DNA of 5,231 bases from an uncultured Pseudomonadota bacterium (GTDB lineage: Bacteria > Pseudomonadota > Gammaproteobacteria > Steroidobacterales > Steroidobacteraceae), in assembly GCA_903910215.1 (NCBI GenBank), contig CAIVYV010000111.1, positions 1-5,231 of the forward strand, written 5' to 3'. Below, in pieces: positions 1 through 5,231 of this stretch; position 1 is the stretch's first letter, and each line of letters begins with the position of its first letter. The notes beneath the pieces are model-generated. The model saw only the letters and a list, made by a program, of their open reading frames with translations, was not told the DNA's origin and ran no database searches. Position numbers and translations under genes: made by a program.

Positions 1-962
1 AGCACATTGTTCACCTGATTTGGAAAATCCGATCGCCCGGTAGCGACGATCACATCGTCGCGGATTGCCCGCGCCGCTGAAGGTCGAACCTCAGGCTCGG
101 GATTCGCAAGCGCGAAAATCACGGGCCGCGGCGCCATGGATCGCAGCAACTCGGCATCGAGCAGACCAGCGGCCGAGACTCCAATGAAAACATCGGCACC
201 TCGCAAAGCATCTGCCAATGTGCGATCAGGGCTATCGTTGGCAAACTCGGCTTTGTAGTCAGGCAAGTTTTTGCGGCCAGAATGAATGACGCCCTGCCGA
301 TCAACGGCGGTCATGTTGGCAACCGGAACGCCCATCGATCGCAACAGGCGTAAGGTCGCGGTGCCGGCGGCGCCGCTACCGAGACACACGATCTTCACCT
401 CGCCTAGCCGCTTCCCTTGCAGCTCGAGAGCATTCAATAAACCCGCGACAACGCAAATGGCCGTGCCGTGTTGATCATCGTGGAAGACGGGCACTTTACA
501 ACGCGCCTTCAGCGCTTCTTCAATCGCGAAGCACTGTGGGGCGCCCACGTCTTCTATATTGATACCGCCGAAGCTATCGGCGATGCGCGCGACCGTGTCG
601 ATGAAGCTTTCTGCCGTCTCTGCGTTGATCTCGATGTCCACGCAATCGAGATCCGCGAATCGTTTGAAGAGTAATGCCTTGCCTTCCATCACGGGCTTGC
701 TTGCCAGCGCACCGAGATTACCGAGACCCAAAATCGCCGAACCATCGGTCACGATGCCAATGAGATTTCCCTTGTTGGTGTACTCGTAGGCTGCCTCAGG
801 ATCTGCGGCGATAGCTAACACCGGCTCTGCGACGCCAGGGCTGTAGGCGAGCGCAAGATCACGGCTGGATTCCGCTGGCTTGAAAACGTGGGTACCAATC
901 TTTCCCGGCCGCGGCATCGCGTGGTACGCGAGCGCTGCCTGTCGCAAAGCCTCGTCAGACAT
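1..962 (-). CDS. maeB: Malic enzyme, MaeB-like (N-terminal 320 residues; C-terminus beyond window)
   Basis: Oxidative decarboxylation of malate to pyruvate and CO2 with reduction of NAD(P)+, in the cytoplasm, linking the TCA cycle to pyruvate. I translated the minus strand from the ATG at 962-960; the frame stays open to position 1. Visible family motifs: YSPGVAEP with the catalytic Tyr40; TDGSAILGLGNLG (72-84); MEGKALLFK with the catalytic Lys95; NIEDVGAP with metal ligands Glu137 and Asp138; FHDDQHGTAI with metal ligand Asp163; Rossmann motif GSGAAG (195-200); ALANPEPE (284-291); and ATGRSDFPNQVNNV at the cut edge. Residue roles are assigned by resemblance to MaeB (Tyr39/Lys94 there). A strong Shine-Dalgarno sequence supports this start. 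The ending is not visible, so it could be the short form (about 400-450 aa) or the long MaeB form (about 760 aa) with a phosphotransacetylase-like C-terminal domain. Asp221 at the end of the second Rossmann strand does not settle NAD versus NADP use. The gene is divergent from sthA. Confidence 0.95.
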   Translation of the reverse strand, partial: MSDEALRQAALAYHAMPRPGKIGTHVFKPAESSRDLALAYSPGVAEPVLAIAADPEAAYEYTNKGNLIGIVTDGSAILGLGNLGALASKPVMEGKALLFKRFADLDCVDIEINAETAESFIDTVARIADSFGGINIEDVGAPQCFAIEEALKARCKVPVFHDDQHGTAICVVAGLLNALELQGKRLGEVKIVCLGSGAAGTATLRLLRSMGVPVANMTAVDRQGVIHSGRKNLPDYKAEFANDSPDRTLADALRGADVFIGVSAAGLLDAELLRSMAPRPVIFALANPEPEVRPSAARAIRDDVIVATGRSDFPNQVNNV

Positions 963-967
963 GTCAT

Positions 968-975
968 CTCCCCCT
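968..975 (-). promoter_or_regulatory. Ribosome binding site of the malic enzyme gene
   Basis: Read on the minus strand, AGGGGGAG lies 5 nt before the ATG at 962. It is a strong anti-16S match at normal spacing. It decides between this ATG and another ATG 5 nt upstream (967-965), which is out of frame and would overlap the spacer. Confidence 0.8.
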
Positions 976-988
976 GATATGGTCGGCC

Positions 989-994
989 ACTATA
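989..994 (-). promoter_or_regulatory. Candidate -10 box for the malic enzyme gene
   Basis: The minus strand reads TATAGT, a 5/6 match to TATAAT. It would place the transcript start near 982 and give a leader of about 20 nt that includes the Shine-Dalgarno sequence. No good -35 hexamer is seen 16-18 nt upstream (about 1011-1018 is GC-rich), so the promoter would need an activator or another sigma factor, or the box may be chance. Confidence 0.35.
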
Positions 995-1004
995 GAGGCT
1001 CGAC

Positions 1005-1015
1005 CCGTCGGACGG
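1005..1015. repeat. Inverted repeat CCGTC-G-GACGG in the divergent intergenic region
   Basis: A perfect 5-1-5 palindrome. It falls where the -35 region of the malic enzyme promoter would lie and just upstream of the sthA promoter, a typical place for an operator. It is short and GC-rich, so chance cannot be excluded, and I do not recognise the regulator that would bind it. Confidence 0.4.
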
Positions 1016-1016
1016 C

Positions 1017-1032
1017 AGGGGTTTGAATCCCT
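1017..1032. repeat. Imperfect palindrome AGGGGTTTGAATCCCT overlapping the sthA -35 box
   Basis: AGGG and CCCT arms flank a central GTTTGAAT whose inner TT/AA also pair, giving 12 of 16 symmetric positions. It covers the candidate -35 box TTGAAT and starts one base after the neighbouring CCGTC-G-GACGG repeat. It is either an operator or a small hairpin. It also happens to look like a tRNA T-arm, but no tRNA surrounds it. Confidence 0.4.
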
Positions 1033-1051
1033 ACCAAGATCAAACTAGGAT
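1023..1051 (+). promoter_or_regulatory. Candidate sigma70-type promoter for sthA and the ATPase gene
   Basis: TTGAAT (1023-1028, 4/6 to TTGACA) and TAGGAT (1046-1051, 4/6 to TATAAT) are separated by exactly 17 nt. The predicted start near 1058 leaves a leader of about 32 nt before the ATG at 1090. Both hexamers are only moderate matches, but spacing and placement are good. Confidence 0.5.
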
Positions 1052-1077
1052 CCGGAACACAACATCAACAAGATCCA

Positions 1078-1084
1078 AAGGGGA
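1078..1084 (+). promoter_or_regulatory. Ribosome binding site of sthA
   Basis: AAGGGGA lies 5 nt before the ATG at 1090, a good match to the anti-Shine-Dalgarno sequence, and it fixes the start codon. Confidence 0.8.
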
Positions 1085-1089
1085 TCAAT

Positions 1090-2505
1090 ATGGGGGAGCG
1101 CGGATTTGACTACGACCTCGTAGTCATCGGATCGGGTCCGTCCGGTCAAAGGGCGGCCATTCAGGCGGCCAAATTAAGCAAGTCTGTTGCAATCATCGAA
1201 CGGGCTAGAACCGTCGGTGGAATCTGCGTCAATTACGGCACGATCCCCTCGAAGACCTTTCGAGAGGCGGTTCTGCATCTCTCGGGATATCGCGAGCGAG
1301 GCATCTACGGTTCGTCGTACCGAGTGAAGCAGGAGATCACCATCGACGATCTTCTTTACCGTGTTCAGCAGGTCGTGCGATCCGAGATCGACGTCATCCG
1401 TAATCAGATGACACGTAACCGCGTCGAGCTCATCGAGGCGACTGCGACGTTTCTCGATCCGCACCTGATCGAGCTGACCACCGAAGGAAGACATGGCAAG
1501 CGACAGATCACCGCTCGCAAGGTCGTGATCGCCTGTGGCACCGAAGCAGCGCGCGACACCCACATTCCATTCGATGGCCAAAGAGTTTTCACTAGTGACG
1601 ATGTGCTCGGGCTCGAGCGTCTACCGAGATCGATCATCGTCGTTGGTGCCGGCGTCATCGGCATCGAATACGCAACCATGTTCGCGGCGCTCGGCGTACG
1701 TGTCACGGTAGTGGATAAGCGTCCGACACTACTGCCGTTCCTCGATCATGAAATTTCGGCGGCGCTCACCTATGTCGTACAACAGAGCAATGTCACCATG
1801 CGCCTCGGCGAAGAAGTTGCCGAAATCGCCCTTCTCGATGGTGTCTCAAAACCTGTCGAAGTGCGACTGAAGAGCGGCAAAGTCCTTCATGCAGAAGCGG
1901 CGCTCTACTCGATTGGCCGTGTCGGAGCGACGGAACGCCTGCAACTTGGCAACGCCGGCGTGCAAGCAGATGATCGCAACCGCATCCCCGTCAATGAGCA
2001 CTTCCAAAGCAACGTCGAGCATGTCTATGCGGTCGGTGATGTCATCGGCTTCCCGTCTTTGGCATCGACCTCGTATGAACAAGGTAGAGCAGCGGCGCGA
2101 CACGCTTTCGGTCTGCGCAATGATCACGAAGGCGGTATCGGGCTCTTCCCGTATGGCATCTATACGGTTCCCGAGATTTCGACGATCGGAAAAAGCGAAG
2201 ACGAGCTCACTGCCGCCGGTATTGCCTACGAGATCGGCAAAGCCAACTACCGGGAGATTTCGCGTGGCCAGATCATCGGCGATCGAACTGGCTTGCTGAA
2301 AATCATCTTCAGCCCGGAATCCCGGCAGTTACTCGGCGTACACATCATGGGCGAAGGTGCGAGCGAGCTGATTCACATCGGACAGGTTTTAATGGCTCAT
2401 AACGGCAAGATCGATTACTTCGCCGATGCCGTCTTCAACTTCCCGACTCTCGCGGAGTGCTACAAAACCGCCGCGCTCGACGGACTTAACCGACTCAGCA
2501 TCTAA
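1090..2505 (+). CDS. sthA: Soluble pyridine nucleotide transhydrogenase (Si-specific NAD(P)+ transhydrogenase)
   Basis: A cytoplasmic FAD flavoprotein that transfers hydride between NADPH and NAD+, balancing the two nicotinamide pools without using the proton gradient. At 471 aa it matches the family length (E. coli SthA is about 466 aa). Order of parts: FAD-binding GSGPSG (14-19) with Glu37 closing the first Rossmann unit; GGICVNYGTIPSK (43-55); NAD(P)-binding GAGVIG (186-191); second FAD motif VYAVGDVIG (312-320, Asp317); dimerisation domain ending in FNFPTLAE (449-456) and GLNRLSI. The redox disulfide of related lipoamide dehydrogenases is absent: Cys46 is kept but the second cysteine is Thr51. 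The catalytic His-Pro is also replaced, by Phe451-Pro452. Both changes are the SthA signature and rule out lipoamide dehydrogenase, glutathione reductase and mercuric reductase. GIYTVPEISTIGK (356-368) also closely follows E. coli SthA. It is probably the first gene of an operon with the ATPase 51 nt downstream, and divergent from malic enzyme. Confidence 0.96.
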   Translation: MGERGFDYDLVVIGSGPSGQRAAIQAAKLSKSVAIIERARTVGGICVNYGTIPSKTFREAVLHLSGYRERGIYGSSYRVKQEITIDDLLYRVQQVVRSEIDVIRNQMTRNRVELIEATATFLDPHLIELTTEGRHGKRQITARKVVIACGTEAARDTHIPFDGQRVFTSDDVLGLERLPRSIIVVGAGVIGIEYATMFAALGVRVTVVDKRPTLLPFLDHEISAALTYVVQQSNVTMRLGEEVAEIALLDGVSKPVEVRLKSGKVLHAEAALYSIGRVGATERLQLGNAGVQADDRNRIPVNEHFQSNVEHVYAVGDVIGFPSLASTSYEQGRAAARHAFGLRNDHEGGIGLFPYGIYTVPEISTIGKSEDELTAAGIAYEIGKANYREISRGQIIGDRTGLLKIIFSPESRQLLGVHIMGEGASELIHIGQVLMAHNGKIDYFADAVFNFPTLAECYKTAALDGLNRLSI

Positions 2506-2517
2506 CTCCGCATCTAG
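2494..2517 (+). repeat. 12-nt tandem duplication spanning the sthA stop codon
   Basis: CTCAGCATCTAA (2494-2505) is followed at once by CTCCGCATCTAG (2506-2517); 10 of 12 positions match. The first unit encodes Leu-Ser-Ile-stop and the second, in the same frame, would encode Leu-Arg-Ile-stop. This leaves a second in-frame stop behind the first. Confidence 0.7.
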
Positions 2518-2539
2518 AAGTAGCCCAAGGGACCCTGAA

Positions 2540-2554
2540 GGCGGCAGAATCGCC
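2540..2554 (+). other. Small hairpin just before the ATPase GTG start
   Basis: GGCG (2540-2543) can pair with CGCC (2551-2554) around a 7-nt loop. It ends 2 nt before the GTG at 2557 and overlaps the only weak Shine-Dalgarno-like bases (GAAGG, 2537-2541, 15 nt from the start). The stem has only 4 bp, so any effect on translation is speculative. Confidence 0.3.
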
Positions 2555-2556
2555 AG

Positions 2557-5103
2557 GTGAGTGATCGCCTGACGACAACGGGACTGAGCGAGTCCGCGGC
2601 GCAGCAGCGCTTGACCGAGGACGGGCCCAACGTCATCGGCGGACGCTCTCGTCCACCGACGCTCACGGTTGCGCTCGATGCTCTGCGTGAGCCCATGTTC
2701 ATCATGTTGGTTGCAGGCGGCGGCCTCTACCTTGCGATGGGCAAACTCAGCGACGGCCTGCTGTTATTGAGCTTTGTCCTCGTCGTCATCGGCAGTACGA
2801 TCCTGCAACGTCGTCGCACCGAGAAAGCCCTCGATGCGCTACGTCAAATGTCGAGTCCGCGATGTCTCGTCATTCGCGATGGCAAAGAAATCCGCATCTC
2901 GGCAACGGAACTTGTGTGCGGTGATCTGATTATTCTCGGCGAAGGCGATCGTGTCCCCGCAGATGCGCTACTCCGTCAATCCACGCACTTGTCGATCGAC
3001 GAGTCGTTACTCACGGGAGAGTCGGTCCCCGTCAGTAAAACCCCCTCCGCCGAAACGGTCGAACTCGGTGAGCCTGGTGGAGACCATACGAGCAGTCTGT
3101 ATGGCGGAACATTGGTCACATCGGGTGCCGGCCTCGCCGAAATCGTCGCTACAGGCGAGCGTACTCGCGTAGCGGCAATCGGTACCGCCCTGACAAGCAT
3201 CGACAGCGACCGGTCACCACTACAGAAGGAAACTGATCGCTTAGTACGCTGGCTTGCGAGTGCTGGCATCGTCGCCTGCGTCGCGGCCGCCATCGTCTAC
3301 GCGTTGACTCGTGGCGGAAGCCCCGACGCGTGGCGCGAAGGCGGGCTCGCGGGAATCGCAATGGCGATGTCGTTGATACCCGAAGAATTCCCAGTCGTAC
3401 TGACGGTATTTCTGGCTGTCGGCGCATGGCATATGTCGAAGCGCAATGTTCTAACTCGACATATTCCGGCGATCGAAAGCTTAAGTGCCATGAATGTCTT
3501 GTGTGTCGACAAGACGGGCACGCTCACTCGCAATCAACTTCAATTAGCGCACTTGGCTGACATGACCCATGAGGTCAACTTGGCTGCTGTAGACAACCTT
3601 GATTCGCGATTCAGCATGCTGCTATCAACCGCGTTTTCCGCTACCAAACCTCAATCCAAAGACCCACTCGACAAGGCGATCCGTCACGCGGCAGAGCGAC
3701 TAATCGACGTTACTGACTCAGAACAACACGCCCTGCTTCACGAGTATCCGTTGACAGCCACGCGTCCCGCCATGGGCTACGTCCGGCACGACGGTGCGAT
3801 GAGTGTTCGATTGGCCAGTAAAGGTGCGCCTGAGGTCATCGCGCATCTGTGCGCCTTCACGGAACAGCAGAAATCCGAACTGCATGCGATCGTCAGCCGT
3901 CTTGGCGAGCAAGGCCTACGCGTCATCGGTGTCGCGCAAGCATCCGGAAACGTCGACACGCCATATGTCGATCTACACACAGACTTTGGTCCACTCGAGT
4001 TTCTCGGGCTGCTCGCTTTTGCCGATCCGCTACGTACCGAGGTTCCCCAAGCGGTTGCGGACTGTCGCGACGCCGGGATACGCGTGGTCATGATCACCGG
4101 TGACTATCCCAAGACGGCGCTCGCCATCGCGCGCCAAGCCGGCATCGTCGCACTCGATCATCCATCCGTGCTGACCGGCGCCGATATGGATGCCCTCGAG
4201 GATGGCGAACTGGCCGAAGCAGTCCAACAACATGATGTTTTTGCTCGAGTACGCCCCGAACAGAAGTTGCGTTTGGTTAAAGCATTGCAGGCCAGAGGCA
4301 ACGTCGTGGCAATGACCGGCGATGGCGTCAACGATGCGCCGGCGCTGAAAGCAGCGGATATCGGTATTGCGATGGGGCAGCGAGGCTCCGAGGTAGCGCG
4401 AGAAGCATCGGATCTCGTTTTGCTCGATGACGCGTTCCCCTCCATCGTCGCCGCGATCCGCCAGGGTCGCAAGATCTACGACAACATCAAGAAGGCCAGC
4501 ATCTTCATCATCGCCGTACACGTACCGATCGCAGGGCTCGCGCTGTTGCCCCTGCTCGACTCGGCTGCGCCACTGATTTTGCTGCCGATTCATATCGTCA
4601 TCATCGAGATGATCATCGATCCAACCTGTGCCCTGGTCTTCGAGGCGGAACAGCCCGATCGAAATCTGATGAAGCGGCCCCCGCGACCGCTGGATCAAAA
4701 ACTATTCTCGCTTCGCGAGGTGACTCTCGCGCTCTTGCAAGGACTGAGCGTTTTTGTCGCGTGTACCGTGGTGTACGAGGTGTCGGCGCCTACCAACGGG
4801 TACGAGGTCGCAAGGACTCTGGTCTTCTGCACCTTGATTTCATCGTTGATCGCGCTGATTTATTTCAATCGGTCATGGAGCGCTTCGTTTCGCGAGGTGC
4901 TTACTAGGCGAAACCCTGCACTGTATGCCGTCACGGCGTTCGCCGTGATATGCCTTGTTCTAGCGTTATTCGTTCCGATAGTTCGAGATCGATTTTCATT
5001 TGCCATCATCACTCTGGATCAACTTTTCTGGAGTGCACTCATCGGCGTGGCGAGCTTGCTCTGGGTGGAAATCGTCAAAGCAAAGAGGCGATCTGTGGCC
5101 TAG
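2557..5103 (+). CDS. P-type cation-transporting ATPase (P2-like, substrate unassigned)
   Basis: An inner-membrane pump of 848 aa that moves a cation using ATP through a phospho-aspartate intermediate. Order: N-terminal cation-ATPase segment (GLSESAAQQRL, 9-19); TM1-TM2 about 45-83; actuator domain with TGES (153-156); TM3-TM4 about 231-290; phosphorylation motif DKTGTLT with Asp318; nucleotide-binding KGAPE (Lys422); DPLR (490-493); TGD (514-516); hinge TGDGVNDAP (587-595); then six C-terminal helices, about 647-667, 670-694, 720-740, 752-770, 788-808 and 815-838. Ten helices and no heavy-metal-binding N-terminal domain place it in the Ca/Mg/Na/H-type group, not the P1B metal group. TM4 has IPEEFP (Glu276) and TM6 has EMIIDPT (Glu684, Asp688), unlike the SERCA residues, so calcium should not be assumed. 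The GTG start is the only start codon between the in-frame stop at 2536-2538 and the conserved N-terminus. The Shine-Dalgarno sequence is weak. The gene is probably cotranscribed with sthA. Confidence 0.92.
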   Translation: MSDRLTTTGLSESAAQQRLTEDGPNVIGGRSRPPTLTVALDALREPMFIMLVAGGGLYLAMGKLSDGLLLLSFVLVVIGSTILQRRRTEKALDALRQMSSPRCLVIRDGKEIRISATELVCGDLIILGEGDRVPADALLRQSTHLSIDESLLTGESVPVSKTPSAETVELGEPGGDHTSSLYGGTLVTSGAGLAEIVATGERTRVAAIGTALTSIDSDRSPLQKETDRLVRWLASAGIVACVAAAIVYALTRGGSPDAWREGGLAGIAMAMSLIPEEFPVVLTVFLAVGAWHMSKRNVLTRHIPAIESLSAMNVLCVDKTGTLTRNQLQLAHLADMTHEVNLAAVDNLDSRFSMLLSTAFSATKPQSKDPLDKAIRHAAERLIDVTDSEQHALLHEYPLTATRPAMGYVRHDGAMSVRLASKGAPEVIAHLCAFTEQQKSELHAIVSRLGEQGLRVIGVAQASGNVDTPYVDLHTDFGPLEFLGLLAFADPLRTEVPQAVADCRDAGIRVVMITGDYPKTALAIARQAGIVALDHPSVLTGADMDALEDGELAEAVQQHDVFARVRPEQKLRLVKALQARGNVVAMTGDGVNDAPALKAADIGIAMGQRGSEVAREASDLVLLDDAFPSIVAAIRQGRKIYDNIKKASIFIIAVHVPIAGLALLPLLDSAAPLILLPIHIVIIEMIIDPTCALVFEAEQPDRNLMKRPPRPLDQKLFSLREVTLALLQGLSVFVACTVVYEVSAPTNGYEVARTLVFCTLISSLIALIYFNRSWSASFREVLTRRNPALYAVTAFAVICLVLALFVPIVRDRFSFAIITLDQLFWSALIGVASLLWVEIVKAKRRSVA

Positions 5104-5120
5104 GGTACATATCGCACCAT

Positions 5121-5133
5121 TGTCACTTTGACA
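5121..5133. promoter_or_regulatory. TGTCA-CTT-TGACA palindrome containing a consensus -35 box
   Basis: A perfect 5-3-5 inverted repeat 18 nt after the ATPase stop. Its right arm completes TTGACA (5128-5133), a 6/6 match to the -35 consensus. At 16-18 nt spacing no good -10 is seen (TTCAGA/TCAGAT, 2-3 of 6), so an activator-dependent promoter or simple chance are both open. The rest of the 103-nt spacer (5104-5206) shows no convincing rho-independent terminator: there is no GC-rich stem followed by a T-run. Confidence 0.3.
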
Positions 5134-5195
5134 TTCTGATCCCGCCCGGTTTCAGATCGATGCGGATAAATCAAAGACAGACGGTAAAAGCCGAT

Positions 5196-5202
5196 GAGGT
5201 GA
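5196..5202 (+). promoter_or_regulatory. Ribosome binding site of the gene starting at 5207
   Basis: GAGGTGA lies 4 nt before the ATG at 5207 (7 nt from the AGG core). It is a good match at workable spacing and supports a real translation start there. Confidence 0.5.
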
Positions 5203-5206
5203 CACC

Positions 5207-5231
5207 ATGGTGAGAGATGTCAGCGGTGTCG
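5207..5231 (+). CDS. Start of an unidentified gene (first 8 codons only)
   Basis: ATG at 5207 follows a good Shine-Dalgarno sequence and opens a frame reading MVRDVSGV to the window edge with no stop. Too little is visible to name a product. The support is the ribosome binding site, the same-strand position 103 nt after the ATPase gene, and the lack of any other explanation for this end. GTG at 5210 is an alternative start in the same frame. Confidence 0.45.

Noticed and set aside
286..789. Several plus-strand open frames of 60-76 codons
   Set aside because: They are antisense to the malic enzyme gene, whose catalytic motifs run through the whole stretch on the minus strand.
1017..1036. Sequence resembling a tRNA T-arm (GGGGTTTGAATCCCT) followed by ACCA
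   Set aside because: The consensus C56 of the T-loop is T, ACCA follows too closely to leave room for an acceptor strand, and no D-arm or anticodon arm can be folded upstream. Chance similarity to a tRNA end.
1174..1706. Two overlapping minus-strand open frames of 100-135 codons opposite sthA
   Set aside because: They lie inside a well-supported gene, have no ribosome binding sites that I can see, and have low-complexity translations with no family resemblance.
4030..4698. 222-codon open frame on the minus strand, opposite the ATPase gene
   Set aside because: It lies wholly opposite the conserved catalytic and TM5-TM6 part of the ATPase, its translation shows no recognisable domain, and its composition is that of reverse-complemented coding sequence.
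5135..5156. TCTGA/TCAGA hairpin after the ATPase gene as a terminator
   Set aside because: A 5-bp AT-containing stem with a 12-nt loop and no T-run following; it does not meet the criteria for a rho-independent terminator.
5203..5212. Palindrome CACCATGGTG over the downstream start codon
   Set aside because: A 10-nt perfect palindrome with no loop cannot form a hairpin as it stands. It arises simply from an ATG between CACC and GTG, and there is no other sign of an operator.
1..5231. CRISPR array, mobile element or toxin-antitoxin module
   Set aside because: No spaced direct repeats, no transposase or integrase motifs, no terminal inverted repeats and no pair of small genes were found on either strand.

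Overview
The window looks like ordinary chromosomal DNA from a moderately GC-rich bacterium. A proteobacterium, most likely a gammaproteobacterium, fits best, because the central gene is an SthA-type soluble transhydrogenase and the malic enzyme closely resembles the N-terminal half of MaeB. This assignment rests on protein family resemblance only. There is no rRNA, tRNA, CRISPR array, insertion sequence or phage gene in the window.

Layout: (1) positions 1-962, minus strand, hold the N-terminal 320 residues of a malic enzyme whose C-terminus lies beyond the left edge. (2) Positions 963-1089 are a 127-nt divergent intergenic region. It has a good Shine-Dalgarno sequence for each flanking gene, a candidate sigma70-like promoter on each strand, and two adjacent inverted repeats lying between or over the two -35 regions. 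(3) Positions 1090-2505, plus strand, encode a complete 471-aa soluble pyridine nucleotide transhydrogenase (SthA). (4) After 51 nt, positions 2557-5103 encode a complete 848-aa P-type cation-transporting ATPase with a GTG start, probably cotranscribed with sthA. (5) Positions 5104-5206 are a 103-nt spacer with a perfect TTGACA box inside a TGTCA-N3-TGACA palindrome. (6) From 5207 a new plus-strand reading frame with a good ribosome binding site begins and runs off the window.

How the genes may work together: malic enzyme makes NAD(P)H while converting malate to pyruvate and CO2, and SthA moves reducing equivalents between the NADPH and NADH pools. The two are divergently transcribed from one short region, which fits shared redox control. 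The P-type ATPase spends ATP on cation transport, and its place behind sthA suggests co-expression, but the sequence gives no direct functional link. Its membrane ion-site residues differ from the SERCA-type calcium pump pattern, so its substrate is left open. I see no convincing sign of an undescribed system. The most interesting points are the ATPase ion-site chemistry and the regulatory palindromes.
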